From the NCBI GenBank assembly GCA_963769605.1, contig CAVYML010000002.1:372001-436000 (forward strand): 64,000 nucleotides of DNA, written 5' to 3'. This document shows, one piece after another, positions 1-8,299 of this stretch (the first letter of the stretch is position 1; every line of letters begins with the position of its first letter). The notes beneath the pieces were generated by a model. It did no database searches. It was not told the DNA's origin and was given only the letters and a program-made list of their open reading frames with translations. The position numbers and the translations under genes are program-made. This stretch comes from Fen-1254 sp963769605. Its GTDB lineage: Bacteria > Bacteroidota > Ignavibacteria > UBA10030.

Positions 1-1047
1 ATTGTCGAATTGAACGAGGCAAAACGAATATTGAGGGAAATCGCAAACCACGGTGCCGTGCGGGGCGGTACGGGGGAGCTGCCAAACATTATCGATCTTT
101 CCGAGATCGGAGTGATCGAAGAGCGTGAACATGTGGAACAAGCGCTTCATGACAAAGGCTTTCGGACGTCACTCTTCAATATGAACGGAGATATAAAGCG
201 CCTTATCCATTTCCTGGAAAAAGAAAAACCGACGATTGTTTTCAATCTCTGCGAATCATTATTGGGTCAAGCCATTCACGAAATGCACGTTGCAGGTATC
301 TATGAATTGATGGGAATGCCGTATACGGGAACAGGAACAGTTGCACTTGGCATCTGCTTGAATAAAGTACGAACAAAAGAAATATTAAACTATCATCATA
401 TTCCGACCGCCCCTTATGTGCTTGTGGAAAAAGGGGATGTTATTTCTCCCAAGACTTTTTCTTTGCAATTTCCGATGATCGTTAAACCGCTTCATGAAGA
501 TGCAAGTTCCGGAATTGAAAACTCTTCTGTGGTACACGATTTTGCCTCTTTGACCGAGCGCACTTCAAAGGTTATCAAAGCATTTGAACAGCCCGCCTTG
601 GTGGAAGAATATATCGCTGGCCGGGAGTTGAATGTTGCCGTCATGGGAAATAATCCGCCCGTTGCGCTGCCGATATCGGAAATCGATTTTTCCGGTTTGC
701 CGGAGTCGTATCCCAAAATTGTCACGTATAATGCCAAGTGGGTCGAAAGTTCACCGGAATTTATTGGGACGGTCGGGACATGCCCGGCAATTTTACCGCG
801 GAATGTTGAACACGCCGTTAAAGAAATCGCATTGCAGGCATATCGCATTATGGAAATCCGGGACTATGCGCGGATCGATATACGGCTGGACAAAAACAAC
901 AAGCCGTATGTTCTTGAGGTCAACCCGAATCCGGATATATCTCGAGACGGAGGATTTGCCCGTTCGGCATGCACGGCTGGAATGACATTTGAAGAAATGA
1001 TCGGAAAAATCGTAGAACATACGCTTGAGCGATGTCGAATACAATAA
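1..1047 (+). CDS. D-Ala-D-Ala ligase-like ATP-grasp enzyme (5' end may lie outside window)
   Basis: The protein is an ATP-grasp ligase of the D-alanine-D-alanine ligase type, which joins an amino acid or peptide carboxylate to an amine through an acyl phosphate. From the TTG at 10 it is 345 aa. An N-terminal domain (about residues 25-115) contains VFNLCES and MPYTGTG, as in Ddl proteins. The ATP-grasp fold follows, with MIVKPLHEDASSG near 156-168 and the magnesium-binding EVNPNPD at about 303-309. The frame is open to the left edge, so the true start may be upstream. The gene ends two bases before the GNAT gene and lies in line with a KamA-type enzyme. That context suggests ligation of a modified (perhaps beta-) amino acid rather than cell-wall D-Ala-D-Ala, which is inference. 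The family call is firm; the substrate is unknown. Confidence 0.85.
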   Translation: MVELNEAKRILREIANHGAVRGGTGELPNIIDLSEIGVIEEREHVEQALHDKGFRTSLFNMNGDIKRLIHFLEKEKPTIVFNLCESLLGQAIHEMHVAGIYELMGMPYTGTGTVALGICLNKVRTKEILNYHHIPTAPYVLVEKGDVISPKTFSLQFPMIVKPLHEDASSGIENSSVVHDFASLTERTSKVIKAFEQPALVEEYIAGRELNVAVMGNNPPVALPISEIDFSGLPESYPKIVTYNAKWVESSPEFIGTVGTCPAILPRNVEHAVKEIALQAYRIMEIRDYARIDIRLDKNNKPYVLEVNPNPDISRDGGFARSACTAGMTFEEMIGKIVEHTLERCRIQ

Positions 1048-1048
1048 T

Positions 1049-1531
1049 ATGCCCATAAGGAAATTTGAAAAACAAGATCTGCCGGAGATTATTGAGCTCG
1101 TGTATGCGACCGGGGTTTTTAAGGAAAGTGAGATTCAAATTGCAAAAGAACTGCTGGAAATAGCCGTGGACAATCCGGATCAAAATGATTATATCATCTA
1201 TTCGTACGTAACGGAAAACGGAACGGTAGCCGGATATTATTGCTGCGGGCCGACGCCGTTGACCGCCTCGACATACGATTTGTACTGGATTGCAGTCCAT
1301 CCCTCGCAGCAGGGCAAAGGTGTGGGATATGAGTTGCTGCAGCATTGTGAGAATTTAATTCGATCAGTCAGCGGGTCTCTGATTATGGTTGAAACCTCGT
1401 CGCTGCCGAAGTACGACGCAACGCGAAAATTTTATCTGCGCAATCGTTATTCTCAGGCTGCGCAGGTCCGGGATTATTATGCACCGGGCGATGATCTTGT
1501 AATCTATTCCAAACACATTCAGGAGGTCTGA
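1049..1531 (+). CDS. GNAT family N-acetyltransferase
   Basis: This is an acetyl-CoA-dependent N-acetyltransferase of about 160 aa. The GNAT core is visible: the strand YWIAVHPSQQGKGVGYELL has the acetyl-CoA pyrophosphate loop (Q-x-x-G-x-G), and the later segment KYDATRKFYLRNRY is the usual C-terminal YxxxGF-like part. I chose the ATG at 1049, directly after the previous stop at 1047; a TTG at 1025 in the same frame would overlap the ligase. It sits between the ATP-grasp ligase and the KamA-type aminomutase, and all three appear co-transcribed. It could acetylate beta-lysine, as AblB does in N-epsilon-acetyl-beta-lysine synthesis, but it is shorter than AblB and the substrate is not evident. 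Confidence 0.85.
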   Translation: MPIRKFEKQDLPEIIELVYATGVFKESEIQIAKELLEIAVDNPDQNDYIIYSYVTENGTVAGYYCCGPTPLTASTYDLYWIAVHPSQQGKGVGYELLQHCENLIRSVSGSLIMVETSSLPKYDATRKFYLRNRYSQAAQVRDYYAPGDDLVIYSKHIQEV

Positions 1532-1539
1532 GAAGCTTT

Positions 1540-2718
1540 ATGGAACTGTGGCAAGAGATGCTGAGGCAAAGCATCGACAGCGGTAAAGATTTAGTCGAAC
1601 GTTTTAACTTCGATACGGAGACGGCGGAAAAATTGAATAAATTTTTCCATATCCGTGTCAATCCCTATTATATGAGCCTCATTCGATATCCCGGCGATCC
1701 GATTTGGCGGCAGTGTATTCCGGACGCAATAGAACTCCAGGACGAACATGCTCCGGAAGATCCTCTGAATGAAGAAGGAGACAGTCCGGTTAAAAGTATT
1801 ACGCACCGGTATCCGGACCGAGTTTTGTTTCTGATCACGAGTCAATGCTCGATGTATTGCCGTTTCTGCACGCGCAAGCGCAAAGTGAGCGATTCAACGA
1901 AGATTAATTCAAAATATATTCAGGACGGGTTGACATATATTGCAGCGCACCCTGAGGTGCGGGATGTTATTATTTCCGGCGGCGATCCGTTGATGGTCAC
2001 CGATTATGCCCTCGAGCGCGTGCTGGCGGGACTGCGGGAAATTCCTCATGTGGAAATTATTCGTATCGGCACAAAAATGCCATGCGTACTTCCGCAGCGC
2101 ATTACGCCTAAATTGTGCAAGATGCTGAAAAAATACCATCCGCTGTATATCAACACTCATTTCAACCATCCATGGGAATGCACACCGGAAGCGACACGCG
2201 CATGCTCGCTCTTAGCCGATGCAGGCATCCCGCTCGGCAACCAGGCGGTGTTGATGAAAGGGGTCAATGACGATCCCGATATCATGCTGGAACTGCACCG
2301 TAAATTGCTCCAGATGCGCGTCAAGCCGTATTATATTTATCAGGCAGATCTGACTAAAGGCACAAATCATTTCCGGACTCCGGTACGCGTCGGTCTGGAA
2401 ATTATGGACAAGCTGCGTGGTCATACCTCCGGTCTTGCGATTCCCTATTATGTAATCGATGCGCCGGGCGGCGGCGGAAAAATTCCTTTGCTTCCTCAAT
2501 ATGTCCTTGGGAGGAACGGAAGAGATATAATTCTCCGCAATTTCAAGTACGAAATCTACACGTATCCGGATGTGGAGGATCCAACGATTGAGCAGCATCC
2601 GGTAGAACAGAAATATCTGCGCAAGCGCCAGAACGGCAGAAGGAAGCAGGTCACGGTTCCGGAGGCCCAGGATGGGATTACAGAAAATGCAGAAGCGCTC
2701 ATGCGGATTGAAAAGTAG
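1540..2718 (+). CDS. KamA family radical SAM aminomutase (lysine 2,3-aminomutase-like)
   Basis: This 392-aa protein is a PLP-dependent radical SAM aminomutase, the family that moves the alpha-amino group of L-lysine (or glutamate in some members) to the beta carbon. The radical SAM cluster motif C103-xxx-C107-xx-C110 (SQCSMYCRFCTRKRK) and the SAM-binding ISGGDPLM are present. The PLP lysine is probably K314 in APGGGGKIPL. Length fits the short KamA family. The gene starts nine bases after the GNAT stop with AGGAGG upstream (about 1522-1527), and ends before a strong terminator. No efp or LysRS-like partner is nearby, so an EpmB role is not indicated. Making a beta-amino acid for the neighbouring ligase or acetyltransferase is a reasonable inference. 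Confidence 0.88.
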   Translation: MELWQEMLRQSIDSGKDLVERFNFDTETAEKLNKFFHIRVNPYYMSLIRYPGDPIWRQCIPDAIELQDEHAPEDPLNEEGDSPVKSITHRYPDRVLFLITSQCSMYCRFCTRKRKVSDSTKINSKYIQDGLTYIAAHPEVRDVIISGGDPLMVTDYALERVLAGLREIPHVEIIRIGTKMPCVLPQRITPKLCKMLKKYHPLYINTHFNHPWECTPEATRACSLLADAGIPLGNQAVLMKGVNDDPDIMLELHRKLLQMRVKPYYIYQADLTKGTNHFRTPVRVGLEIMDKLRGHTSGLAIPYYVIDAPGGGGKIPLLPQYVLGRNGRDIILRNFKYEIYTYPDVEDPTIEQHPVEQKYLRKRQNGRRKQVTVPEAQDGITENAEALMRIEK

Positions 2719-2737
2719 ACTATGAAATAGTACAAGA

Positions 2738-2770
2738 AAGCCCGTTGAAATCGACTTCACGGGCTTTTTT
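2738..2770 (+). terminator. Rho-independent terminator after the KamA gene
   Basis: An 8-bp perfect stem (AAGCCCGT at 2738-2745, ACGGGCTT at 2759-2766) is followed by a run of T. It lies between the KamA gene and the M24 gene, only about 20 bases before the latter's start, so it may separate two transcripts or act as an attenuator. Confidence 0.85.
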
Positions 2771-2791
2771 ATTTTTGCGAAGAGGTGAGAT

Positions 2792-3989
2792 ATGGAAACA
2801 ATGAAAAACAAGATCGAGAGAATTCAGGAAGCGCTCAGAACGGAAGACATGGACGGATGGCTGCTGTATAATTTCCGGGATTCGAACATCTTCGCTAAAA
2901 ATATACTGTCCCTTCCGCCGCATATCATGTGCACGCGCAGGTATTATTATTTTATTCCTTCTCAAGGAAAGCCGCGCAAGCTTGTACACCGGATCGAAGA
3001 ATGGAATCTCGATACGCTGCCCGGAGATAAAACGGTTTACTTGAGCTGGCAGTCTCTGCATGAGGGATTAAAGAAAATACTGCATGGGACGAAATTAGTG
3101 GCGATTGAATATTCTCCTTTTTGTGCCATTCCTTACGTAGCCACAGTCGATGCCGGAACGATAGAGCTGGTAAAATCTGCAGGCGTACAGCTCGTTTCTT
3201 CTGCGAATTTGATACAGCGTTTTGAATCGATCTGGGATGGTGAACAAAGAGATGGATGCTTCGAATCGGCAATACATCTAAGAACAGATTGTCGACGTTG
3301 CATTCGGATTTATTCGGGAAAAATTGCAGTCTGCCAGTCCGGTAACGGAATTCGACGTTCAACAATGTATGCTGGCGGAATTTGAAAAGCGCGGGCTTAC
3401 AAGCGGCGATGCTCCGAATTGTTCCGTTAATGCGAACGCTGCAAATCCTCATTACGAACCTGCAAAGGATATTTTTACAAAGATCAAAAAGGGGGATATT
3501 GTCTTGTTGGATCTATGGGCCAAGAAAAAAGTGCCCCGTTCCGTCTATGCGGACATAACATGGATGGGATACGCAGGGGAGAGTGTGCCGGATGAATACG
3601 AGAGAATTTTTCAGATCGTAAAAGGTGGACGGGATGCGGCTTTGAATTTTATACGCTCTTCCTTTGCGGCGGGTAAGACGATACATGGTTATGAAGTTGA
3701 CGACGCTGCTCGTAATTTTATTACAGGCGAAGGTTTCGGCGAATATTTTGTCCATCGGACGGGACATTCGATCGGCGAAGAAGTGCATGGAACCGGCGCC
3801 AATATGGACAACCTGGAAACACACGACGAGCGTATTCTTATACCGGAGACTTGTTTTTCAATAGAGCCGGGAATTTATTTCCGCGATCGTTTCGGCGTCC
3901 GTAGCGAAATAGACGTTTACATCTCCAAAGAAAAAGAGGTCATCGTTCCGGGATTACCGATACAGGAATCTATATTGAATATCCTATAA
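2792..3989 (+). pseudogene. M24 family metallopeptidase (Xaa-Pro aminopeptidase-like), single frameshift
   Basis: The gene encodes an aminopeptidase P/creatinase-fold metallopeptidase, but the reading frame changes once. The first part (ATG 2792, good AGAGGTGAG ribosome site) gives the N-terminal domain through about residue 163. After position ~3281 the frame shifts by one base and the catalytic domain continues as EQIVDVAFGFIREKL and onward to 3989. The five metal ligands are all present downstream: Asp in VLLDLWAK, Asp in YADITWMGY, His in TGHSIGEE, Glu in FSIEPGIYF and Glu in VRSEIDVY. An intact catalytic core with one extra base suggests either a very recent mutation or a sequence error. 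It follows the KamA terminator and may belong functionally with that cluster. Confidence 0.85.
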
Positions 3990-4211
3990 AGCACTGCCGT
4001 TTTAGTTAAGAGCTGGTGAACGCGGTAAGTACAATTTTGTTCAGTTTCCGCTATGTTCAGCATGCGGTTCGGCTATGACAATTGATAATGCCATTTAATG
4101 ACCGCCGCTCAACCTTCAATTCGAGGTTTCCGGCCTCATCCGTACAGGGTAACGTCTCGAACATAAGATCGGCGGCTCATTCAGCGGAGTTTTAAAGAGC
4201 CGGACGTATAT

Positions 4212-5177
4212 ATGAAATCTGCTATGAAGAAAAATATTAAAATATTAACAGGTGTTCTGCTTTTTGGATTGCTTCTCCTCTTCCTCGCTGTTCAATATGC
4301 AATTAAAAATGTTCTGCCCTATTCGCCGATCAGACCGTATCGATGTACTCAAAATGATATCTATAGATATTTTAACGGTATCTCTCATCCGCTTGCGGCA
4401 GGACTCGATTATAAGGATTTTAATATTACTGTTGAAGATACCATCCTGCTGCGAGGTTGGTTTATTTATTCAAAATCGGTACCTGCAGAAGGAACAATAT
4501 TCCTGCTTCACGGCATCGGCAGCTGCAGAGCTGCCATGCTTCCTATGGCAAAACTTCTCGCATCGCATGGATTTAATTGTATTCTCTATGATTCACGAGC
4601 ACAGGGGGAAAGCGGCGGTATCAATTGCAGCTTCGGATTTTTTGAAAAAAAGGACCTTTCTGCATATATAGATTCGGCTGAGGTTCGTTTTCCAGGTTCT
4701 CAACCGTATGCGGTTTATGGCCATTCCCTGGGAGCCGCGGTTGCAATCCAATCTATGGCTGATGAGAAACGGCTTGTATGCGGCATTGCAGAAAGTCCGT
4801 TCGCTCGTTTGCGCGATATTATAAGGGATTATTTTGCAAGGATGATTTATATGCATATCAATGCCATTCCCGATGAGGCAATGAAGAATACCGAAAATAT
4901 TGCACATTTCAGAATTGACAGCGTTCAGCCGGCTGCCGCAGCATTGCGAATTACACAGCCGGTAATGATAGTTCACGGAATCCAAGATCAAAATATTTCC
5001 GTATCGTACGGCAGACAAGTATTTGACAATCTCAACTCCCCCAAAAAGGAATGGTATCCCATTCCTGGAGGCGATCATAACAACCTCAGAAGAATCGGCG
5101 GCGTCGAATACGAACAAAGAATTGTCGGCTTCTTTAAAAAATATTTACTTCCGTCCGTCAAATCAGCCGATAAATAA
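4212..5177 (+). CDS. Membrane-anchored alpha/beta hydrolase (serine hydrolase)
   Basis: A 321-aa alpha/beta hydrolase with an N-terminal transmembrane anchor (about residues 9-29). The fold is clear: oxyanion region LLHGIGS, nucleophile elbow YGHSLGAA with Ser172, acid Asp259 in HGIQDQNIS and His289 in PGGDHNNL, so a full Ser-Asp-His triad is present. The size and anchor resemble YqkD/BEM46-type hydrolases. These usually face the periplasm or outer surface with esterase or peptidase activity, but the substrate cannot be read. It stands alone between the M24 gene and a long repeat-bearing gap. No clear ribosome site precedes the ATG at 4212; ATG 4224 is an alternative start. Confidence 0.85.
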   Translation: MKSAMKKNIKILTGVLLFGLLLLFLAVQYAIKNVLPYSPIRPYRCTQNDIYRYFNGISHPLAAGLDYKDFNITVEDTILLRGWFIYSKSVPAEGTIFLLHGIGSCRAAMLPMAKLLASHGFNCILYDSRAQGESGGINCSFGFFEKKDLSAYIDSAEVRFPGSQPYAVYGHSLGAAVAIQSMADEKRLVCGIAESPFARLRDIIRDYFARMIYMHINAIPDEAMKNTENIAHFRIDSVQPAAAALRITQPVMIVHGIQDQNISVSYGRQVFDNLNSPKKEWYPIPGGDHNNLRRIGGVEYEQRIVGFFKKYLLPSVKSADK

Positions 5178-5604
5178 AGATATCCGGAAGCCAAAAAAAT
5201 AAAGATGATCCTGCGAAAAAACTCTCAATCCAATGAAGTTAAATGCTGGGATATTGAAATTTTATATCTGCGGCTGCATGGTGTTATAATTCCAAAAAAT
5301 ATTGAAAAAGTGTTAAAAATAATCAGTCGAAAAATAAGGCGGGAGATTTATTTTTTAGCAATTTCCCAAACTATCGGATAGTTTTCAACAATATCTTATG
5401 TAATAATTGTCATTTTGCACAACATTCAGCATAATTTATGTGTAAAATTTTTCTGTTCTTACAAATTGCAAACTATCGGATAGTTTTTAAAATGTGCATT
5501 GTTCTAATTTAAATTGACGAAATTAGCCAATTATCGCGTGTTTTTCTAAATAACTATCGGATAGTTTAATACAGGATGCTTTAAATACTGAAAGGAATCT
5601 TTTA
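5178..5604. other. Non-coding gap with a three-palindrome element
   Basis: This AT-rich 427-base gap has no convincing gene. Its right half carries three copies of a perfect 15-base palindrome, listed separately. The left part (5178-5360) shows nothing recognisable. A ribosome site AAAGGA before 5605 belongs to the next gene. Confidence 0.7.
5369..5566 (+). repeat. Dispersed palindromic element, copy A (three palindromes)
   Basis: AACTATCGGATAGTT occurs exactly at 5369-5383, 5471-5485 and 5552-5566. Each is a 7-base inverted repeat around a central G. Start-to-start spacings are 102 and 81 bases. A second, inverted copy of the whole unit lies at 40828-41021 with spacings of 100 and 79. The spacer between the second and third palindromes is also visibly alike in both copies, so this is one repeated element and not just scattered operators. 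Its function is unknown: REP-like mobile unit, operator cluster or structured RNA are all possible. Confidence 0.85.
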
Positions 5605-6135
5605 ATGCCGACAGAAGAAGAATTAAGATATCCCATCGGAAAATTTCAATCAATCCAGCCGACACCCGAACTCCGGACTCAATGTATTGGCCGGTTCAGA
5701 TCTGCACCGAATGCTTTGTATGAGGCTGTCAAGGGTCTCAAGGAGAATCAGCTTCTCACAACATACCGGCCCGGCGGCTGGACTCTTGCTCAGGTTGTAC
5801 ATCATTTGGTAGAGTCGGATATAAATGCCTATCCAAGATTAAAGTACGCCCTTACTGAAAATGCGCCGGATGTTATGGTAGCACAACAGGGTCTATGGGC
5901 TGAACTGGCCGACGCGCAATCTCCTAAGATCAATTCATCATTGACTCTCTTCGAGGCAATTCGCAATCGATGGGCGGATGCATTCGAATCTCTAAAGCCC
6001 CAGGATTTTAACAGACAATGGCGGCATAACCGGTACGGCCTTTTAACAATCGATTTCTTGCTTCAACAATATGTATGGCATGCACAGCACCATACCGCAC
6101 AAATAAGCGAACATCGCAAGCGGATGAACTGGTAA
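5605..6135 (+). CDS. YfiT-like DinB-fold metal-dependent hydrolase/thiol transferase
   Basis: A 176-aa protein of the DinB/YfiT four-helix-bundle family. The N-terminus LRYPIGKF and the segment YRPGGWTLAQVVHHLVESD match YfiT closely. Three histidines in the family's metal-binding spacing are seen at His67, His159 and His163 (YVWHAQHHTAQI). Family members in Firmicutes are linked to bacillithiol S-transfer or metal-dependent hydrolysis; which thiol or substrate is used here is unknown. The ATG at 5605 follows AAAGGA with normal spacing. A cupin gene begins 11 bases downstream of its stop, so both are probably co-transcribed, possibly for detoxification. Confidence 0.85.
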   Translation: MPTEEELRYPIGKFQSIQPTPELRTQCIGRFRSAPNALYEAVKGLKENQLLTTYRPGGWTLAQVVHHLVESDINAYPRLKYALTENAPDVMVAQQGLWAELADAQSPKINSSLTLFEAIRNRWADAFESLKPQDFNRQWRHNRYGLLTIDFLLQQYVWHAQHHTAQISEHRKRMNW

Positions 6136-6146
6136 CGAGGTTAAGG

Positions 6147-6488
6147 ATGAAAATGATCGATAAAACCATTGCGGAACATTATACATGGGGTCAGAACTGC
6201 TCTGGCTGGCATTTTGTCAAGACAGATGAGATAAGCGTTATACGGGAGTTAATGCCTCCGCATACATGTGAGGTATGCCATAAGCATTTCAGGTCGCGGC
6301 AGTTTTTTTTCGTTTTTTCCGGCGAAGCGACAGTTGAAATTGAAGGTGAAAGTCAAGTTCTTCACCCGGAACAAGGACTCGAAATCTCTCCAGGTGCAGC
6401 TCATCAAATTTTCAATAACTCAAACACAGATTTGCATTTTCTGGTTATCTCATGTCCTCCAAGTCATCAGGACCGGATAAATGTTTAG
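6147..6488 (+). CDS. Small cupin-domain protein
   Basis: A single-domain cupin of 113 aa. Motif 1 is PPHTCEVCHKHFRSRQFFFV with His45 and His47 as probable metal ligands (the usual Glu position appears to be Gln52), and motif 2 is SPGAAHQIFN with His86. The ATG at 6147 is preceded by AAGGA; an upstream start in the same frame would overlap the YfiT gene, so it was not chosen. Small cupins act as metal-binding enzymes, sugar or ligand binders or storage folds, so no reaction can be assigned. It probably forms a two-gene unit with the YfiT-like gene. Confidence 0.82.
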   Translation: MKMIDKTIAEHYTWGQNCSGWHFVKTDEISVIRELMPPHTCEVCHKHFRSRQFFFVFSGEATVEIEGESQVLHPEQGLEISPGAAHQIFNNSNTDLHFLVISCPPSHQDRINV

Positions 6489-6515
6489 ACAATAATCTAA
6501 TAGCTCACGGGAGAA

Positions 6516-6662
6516 ATGAGTATGAGATTCTTGAGACGAATACCCTTTATCTTCGTGTTTTTTGTTTGTAACATCATGGCCGCTCCAAATGCAGTGCACG
6601 TATGGGAAAAACAGGAACTGACTTTCGTCGCTGAGAATCCTTATGCAAATGCATATACCTGA
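6516..6662 (+). pseudogene. 5' fragment of secreted DUF5060/DUF4038 glycosidase, cut by IS
   Basis: From ATG 6516 (GGGAGA ribosome site) the frame encodes a signal peptide (RIPFIFVFFVCNIMAAP) and the start of a DUF5060 domain, VHVWEKQELTFVAENPYANA. It then runs into the insertion sequence and stops at 6660-6662. Removing the insertion and one copy of the 8-bp duplication joins codon AC|A across to 8332 and restores NAYTDVILWVDLTGPG, a normal DUF5060 sequence. The rebuilt protein would be 619 aa. Confidence 0.9.
6651..6658. repeat. Target-site duplication GCATATAC, left copy
   Basis: GCATATAC directly abuts the left tip of the insertion sequence and is repeated exactly at 8324-8331 on the other side. 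An 8-base direct repeat flanking the terminal inverted repeats is the footprint of transposition and implies a fairly recent event. Confidence 0.9.
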
Positions 6663-6764
6663 CTTTCAGCTTGATGTATACACTAGAAAAGGTCTAAAAA
6701 GAGCAAAATGCAAAAATCACCTCTAAAATCAGGCATATTATCGTTCTTTATCAGTAAATAATAC

Positions 6765-6793
6765 TTGACATTGATATTTGGATAGTGTATATT
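6765..6793 (+). promoter_or_regulatory. Predicted transposase promoter
   Basis: TTGACA (6765-6770), 17-base spacer and TATATT (6788-6793) make a near-consensus sigma-70 promoter. Transcription would start near 6800, almost at the ATG at 6803, so the message may be leaderless or nearly so. Confidence 0.65.
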
Positions 6794-6802
6794 ATATACA
6801 CT
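6784..6802. promoter_or_regulatory. Perfect palindrome over the transposase promoter
   Basis: AGTGTATATTATATACACT is a 19-base perfect palindrome (8-base arms) covering the -10 box and ending just before the ATG. The arm AGTGTATA/TATACACT is the same word found inside both IS ends, suggesting that the transposase binds here and represses itself. That is inference. Confidence 0.6.
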
Positions 6803-8299
6803 ATGAGTTTCATAAGAAAAATAAAGCACGGTGGCAAAACATATCTTGCTGAAGTCGAAAACCAATGGATCGATGGACATTGCGTCCAAAAGCACATTCG
6901 TTACATTGGTAAAGAGATCGATGAAAAAGTAATTTTAGCGTCATCAATTTCTAATTTTGAAGTTACAGAAATCAAGCTCTATGGACCGCTTCTTGTTCTG
7001 GATTCACTTGCGAAAGGCATCGATTTAGAGTCGATGCTTGGAGAATATGGGAAAGAAATCTTGTCGATGGTGTATGCGCATTGCCTGGATTTTAAGAGTG
7101 TCAATAAAATGACGCAATGGTATGAACGTACAGACTTACCATTAATCCTTTCTCATGATGCACTCACGAAAGATCGGCTCTATTCGGCAATGGACTCAAT
7201 CGACGATCTTCAGGCTCATGATATTCAACGGACAATCTTTGAAAAAGTTCTTAAGCATTATCATTTACCAGTGACAGGTATTGTCTATGATGTTACCAAC
7301 ACATACTTGTATGGAAACAAATGTCCACTCGGTAAACTCGGCCATTCCAAGGACGGACAACCCGGGCATCCTCTCATCCAAGTTGGATTAGCCGTTACCA
7401 GGAAAGAAAGCATCCCGATCTGTCACAAGGTCTTGGATGGCAATATTCACGATACACGGATGTTTCAGGATTTCGTTACTGATTTTCGTCGATATAACAT
7501 CAATGGCGGCATATTCGTATATGATCGAGGTATTTCATCTGCCCGTAACCTCAAGGATATTAAGGCACTTAGCTGGGATACGCTGTGCGGATTACCGATT
7601 AGAGGCACACTTGCGGCAACAGTTCGCGCTCTAAGAGAGAAGAAGAATTTCGTCAACATAGGAAATCGTGTCCAGTTGAAAAAAAGTAATTTTTATGTTT
7701 GCTGCATTCCCTATACAATTGATGATATCCACGGGATATTGGCAGTCTGTTTTAATAATGCTCAAAAACAAGAACTCCAAGAGTCGCGGTATGATGAGAT
7801 ACAAAACGCAAAAGAGCTATTGCGTCAAAAGAAAACCATCAAACCGGGATTAGAAAAATATTTTGATAACAAGGGAGAAATACTCACCGATGTCGTTGCT
7901 CAAGCCGAAGAGTTCGACGGATTTTCGTGTCTTTTTGCAACAAGAGAATTGACAAAAGAAGATTTTATCAAAATATATTTTGACAAGAATGTCATTGAGC
8001 GATCATTTAAAACGCTTAAAGGTATTGTGAACTTACAGCCGATTCGTCATTGGTTGTACAACAGGGTGACGGCGCATGTGTTTATTTGTTATCTTTCATA
8101 TTTACTATTATCATTATTAGAGTTCCATCTCCGCAAGATTCCTATGTCGGCCGAAGAAGCACTTGAAGAGTTATCGTCGATGTATAAGGTGTATTTACGT
8201 GACGCAAAAAAGAATTTTCAATTATCTCGTATTGTAGCGTTAACGAAGAAGCAGGAACTAATTTTGAAACGTGTAAATAAAAAACTTTTGAAATTATAG
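6803..8299 (+). CDS. IS1634-family DDE transposase
   Basis: A 498-aa cut-and-paste transposase of the IS4 superfamily, IS1634-like. From the ATG at 6803 the N-terminus reads MSFIRKIKHGGKTYLAEVEN, typical of this family. Catalytic residues are visible: Asp163 in VYDVTNTYLY, Asp241 in FVYDRGISSARN and Glu399 in KNVIERSFKTLKG. The protein is uninterrupted and of family length. A GTG 18 bases upstream is in frame but lies inside the promoter palindrome, so ATG 6803 is preferred. No ribosome site is visible, in keeping with a leaderless message. The gene is the only one in the element. Confidence 0.93.
   Translation: MSFIRKIKHGGKTYLAEVENQWIDGHCVQKHIRYIGKEIDEKVILASSISNFEVTEIKLYGPLLVLDSLAKGIDLESMLGEYGKEILSMVYAHCLDFKSVNKMTQWYERTDLPLILSHDALTKDRLYSAMDSIDDLQAHDIQRTIFEKVLKHYHLPVTGIVYDVTNTYLYGNKCPLGKLGHSKDGQPGHPLIQVGLAVTRKESIPICHKVLDGNIHDTRMFQDFVTDFRRYNINGGIFVYDRGISSARNLKDIKALSWDTLCGLPIRGTLAATVRALREKKNFVNIGNRVQLKKSNFYVCCIPYTIDDIHGILAVCFNNAQKQELQESRYDEIQNAKELLRQKKTIKPGLEKYFDNKGEILTDVVAQAEEFDGFSCLFATRELTKEDFIKIYFDKNVIERSFKTLKGIVNLQPIRHWLYNRVTAHVFICYLSYLLLSLLEFHLRKIPMSAEEALEELSSMYKVYLRDAKKNFQLSRIVALTKKQELILKRVNKKLLKL

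Noticed and set aside
1540..2718. EpmB (EF-P beta-lysylation) as the function of the KamA-type gene
   Set aside because: No efp or epmA homologue is nearby and the partners are a ligase and an acetyltransferase instead.
3255..3290. Programmed ribosomal frameshift in the M24 gene
   Set aside because: No slippery heptamer or downstream pseudoknot is evident, and this family is not known to use one.
5369..5566. Evenly spaced repeats considered as a CRISPR array
   Set aside because: The repeat is only 15 bases and a perfect palindrome, spacers are 66-87 bases and related between two loci, and no cas genes are present.
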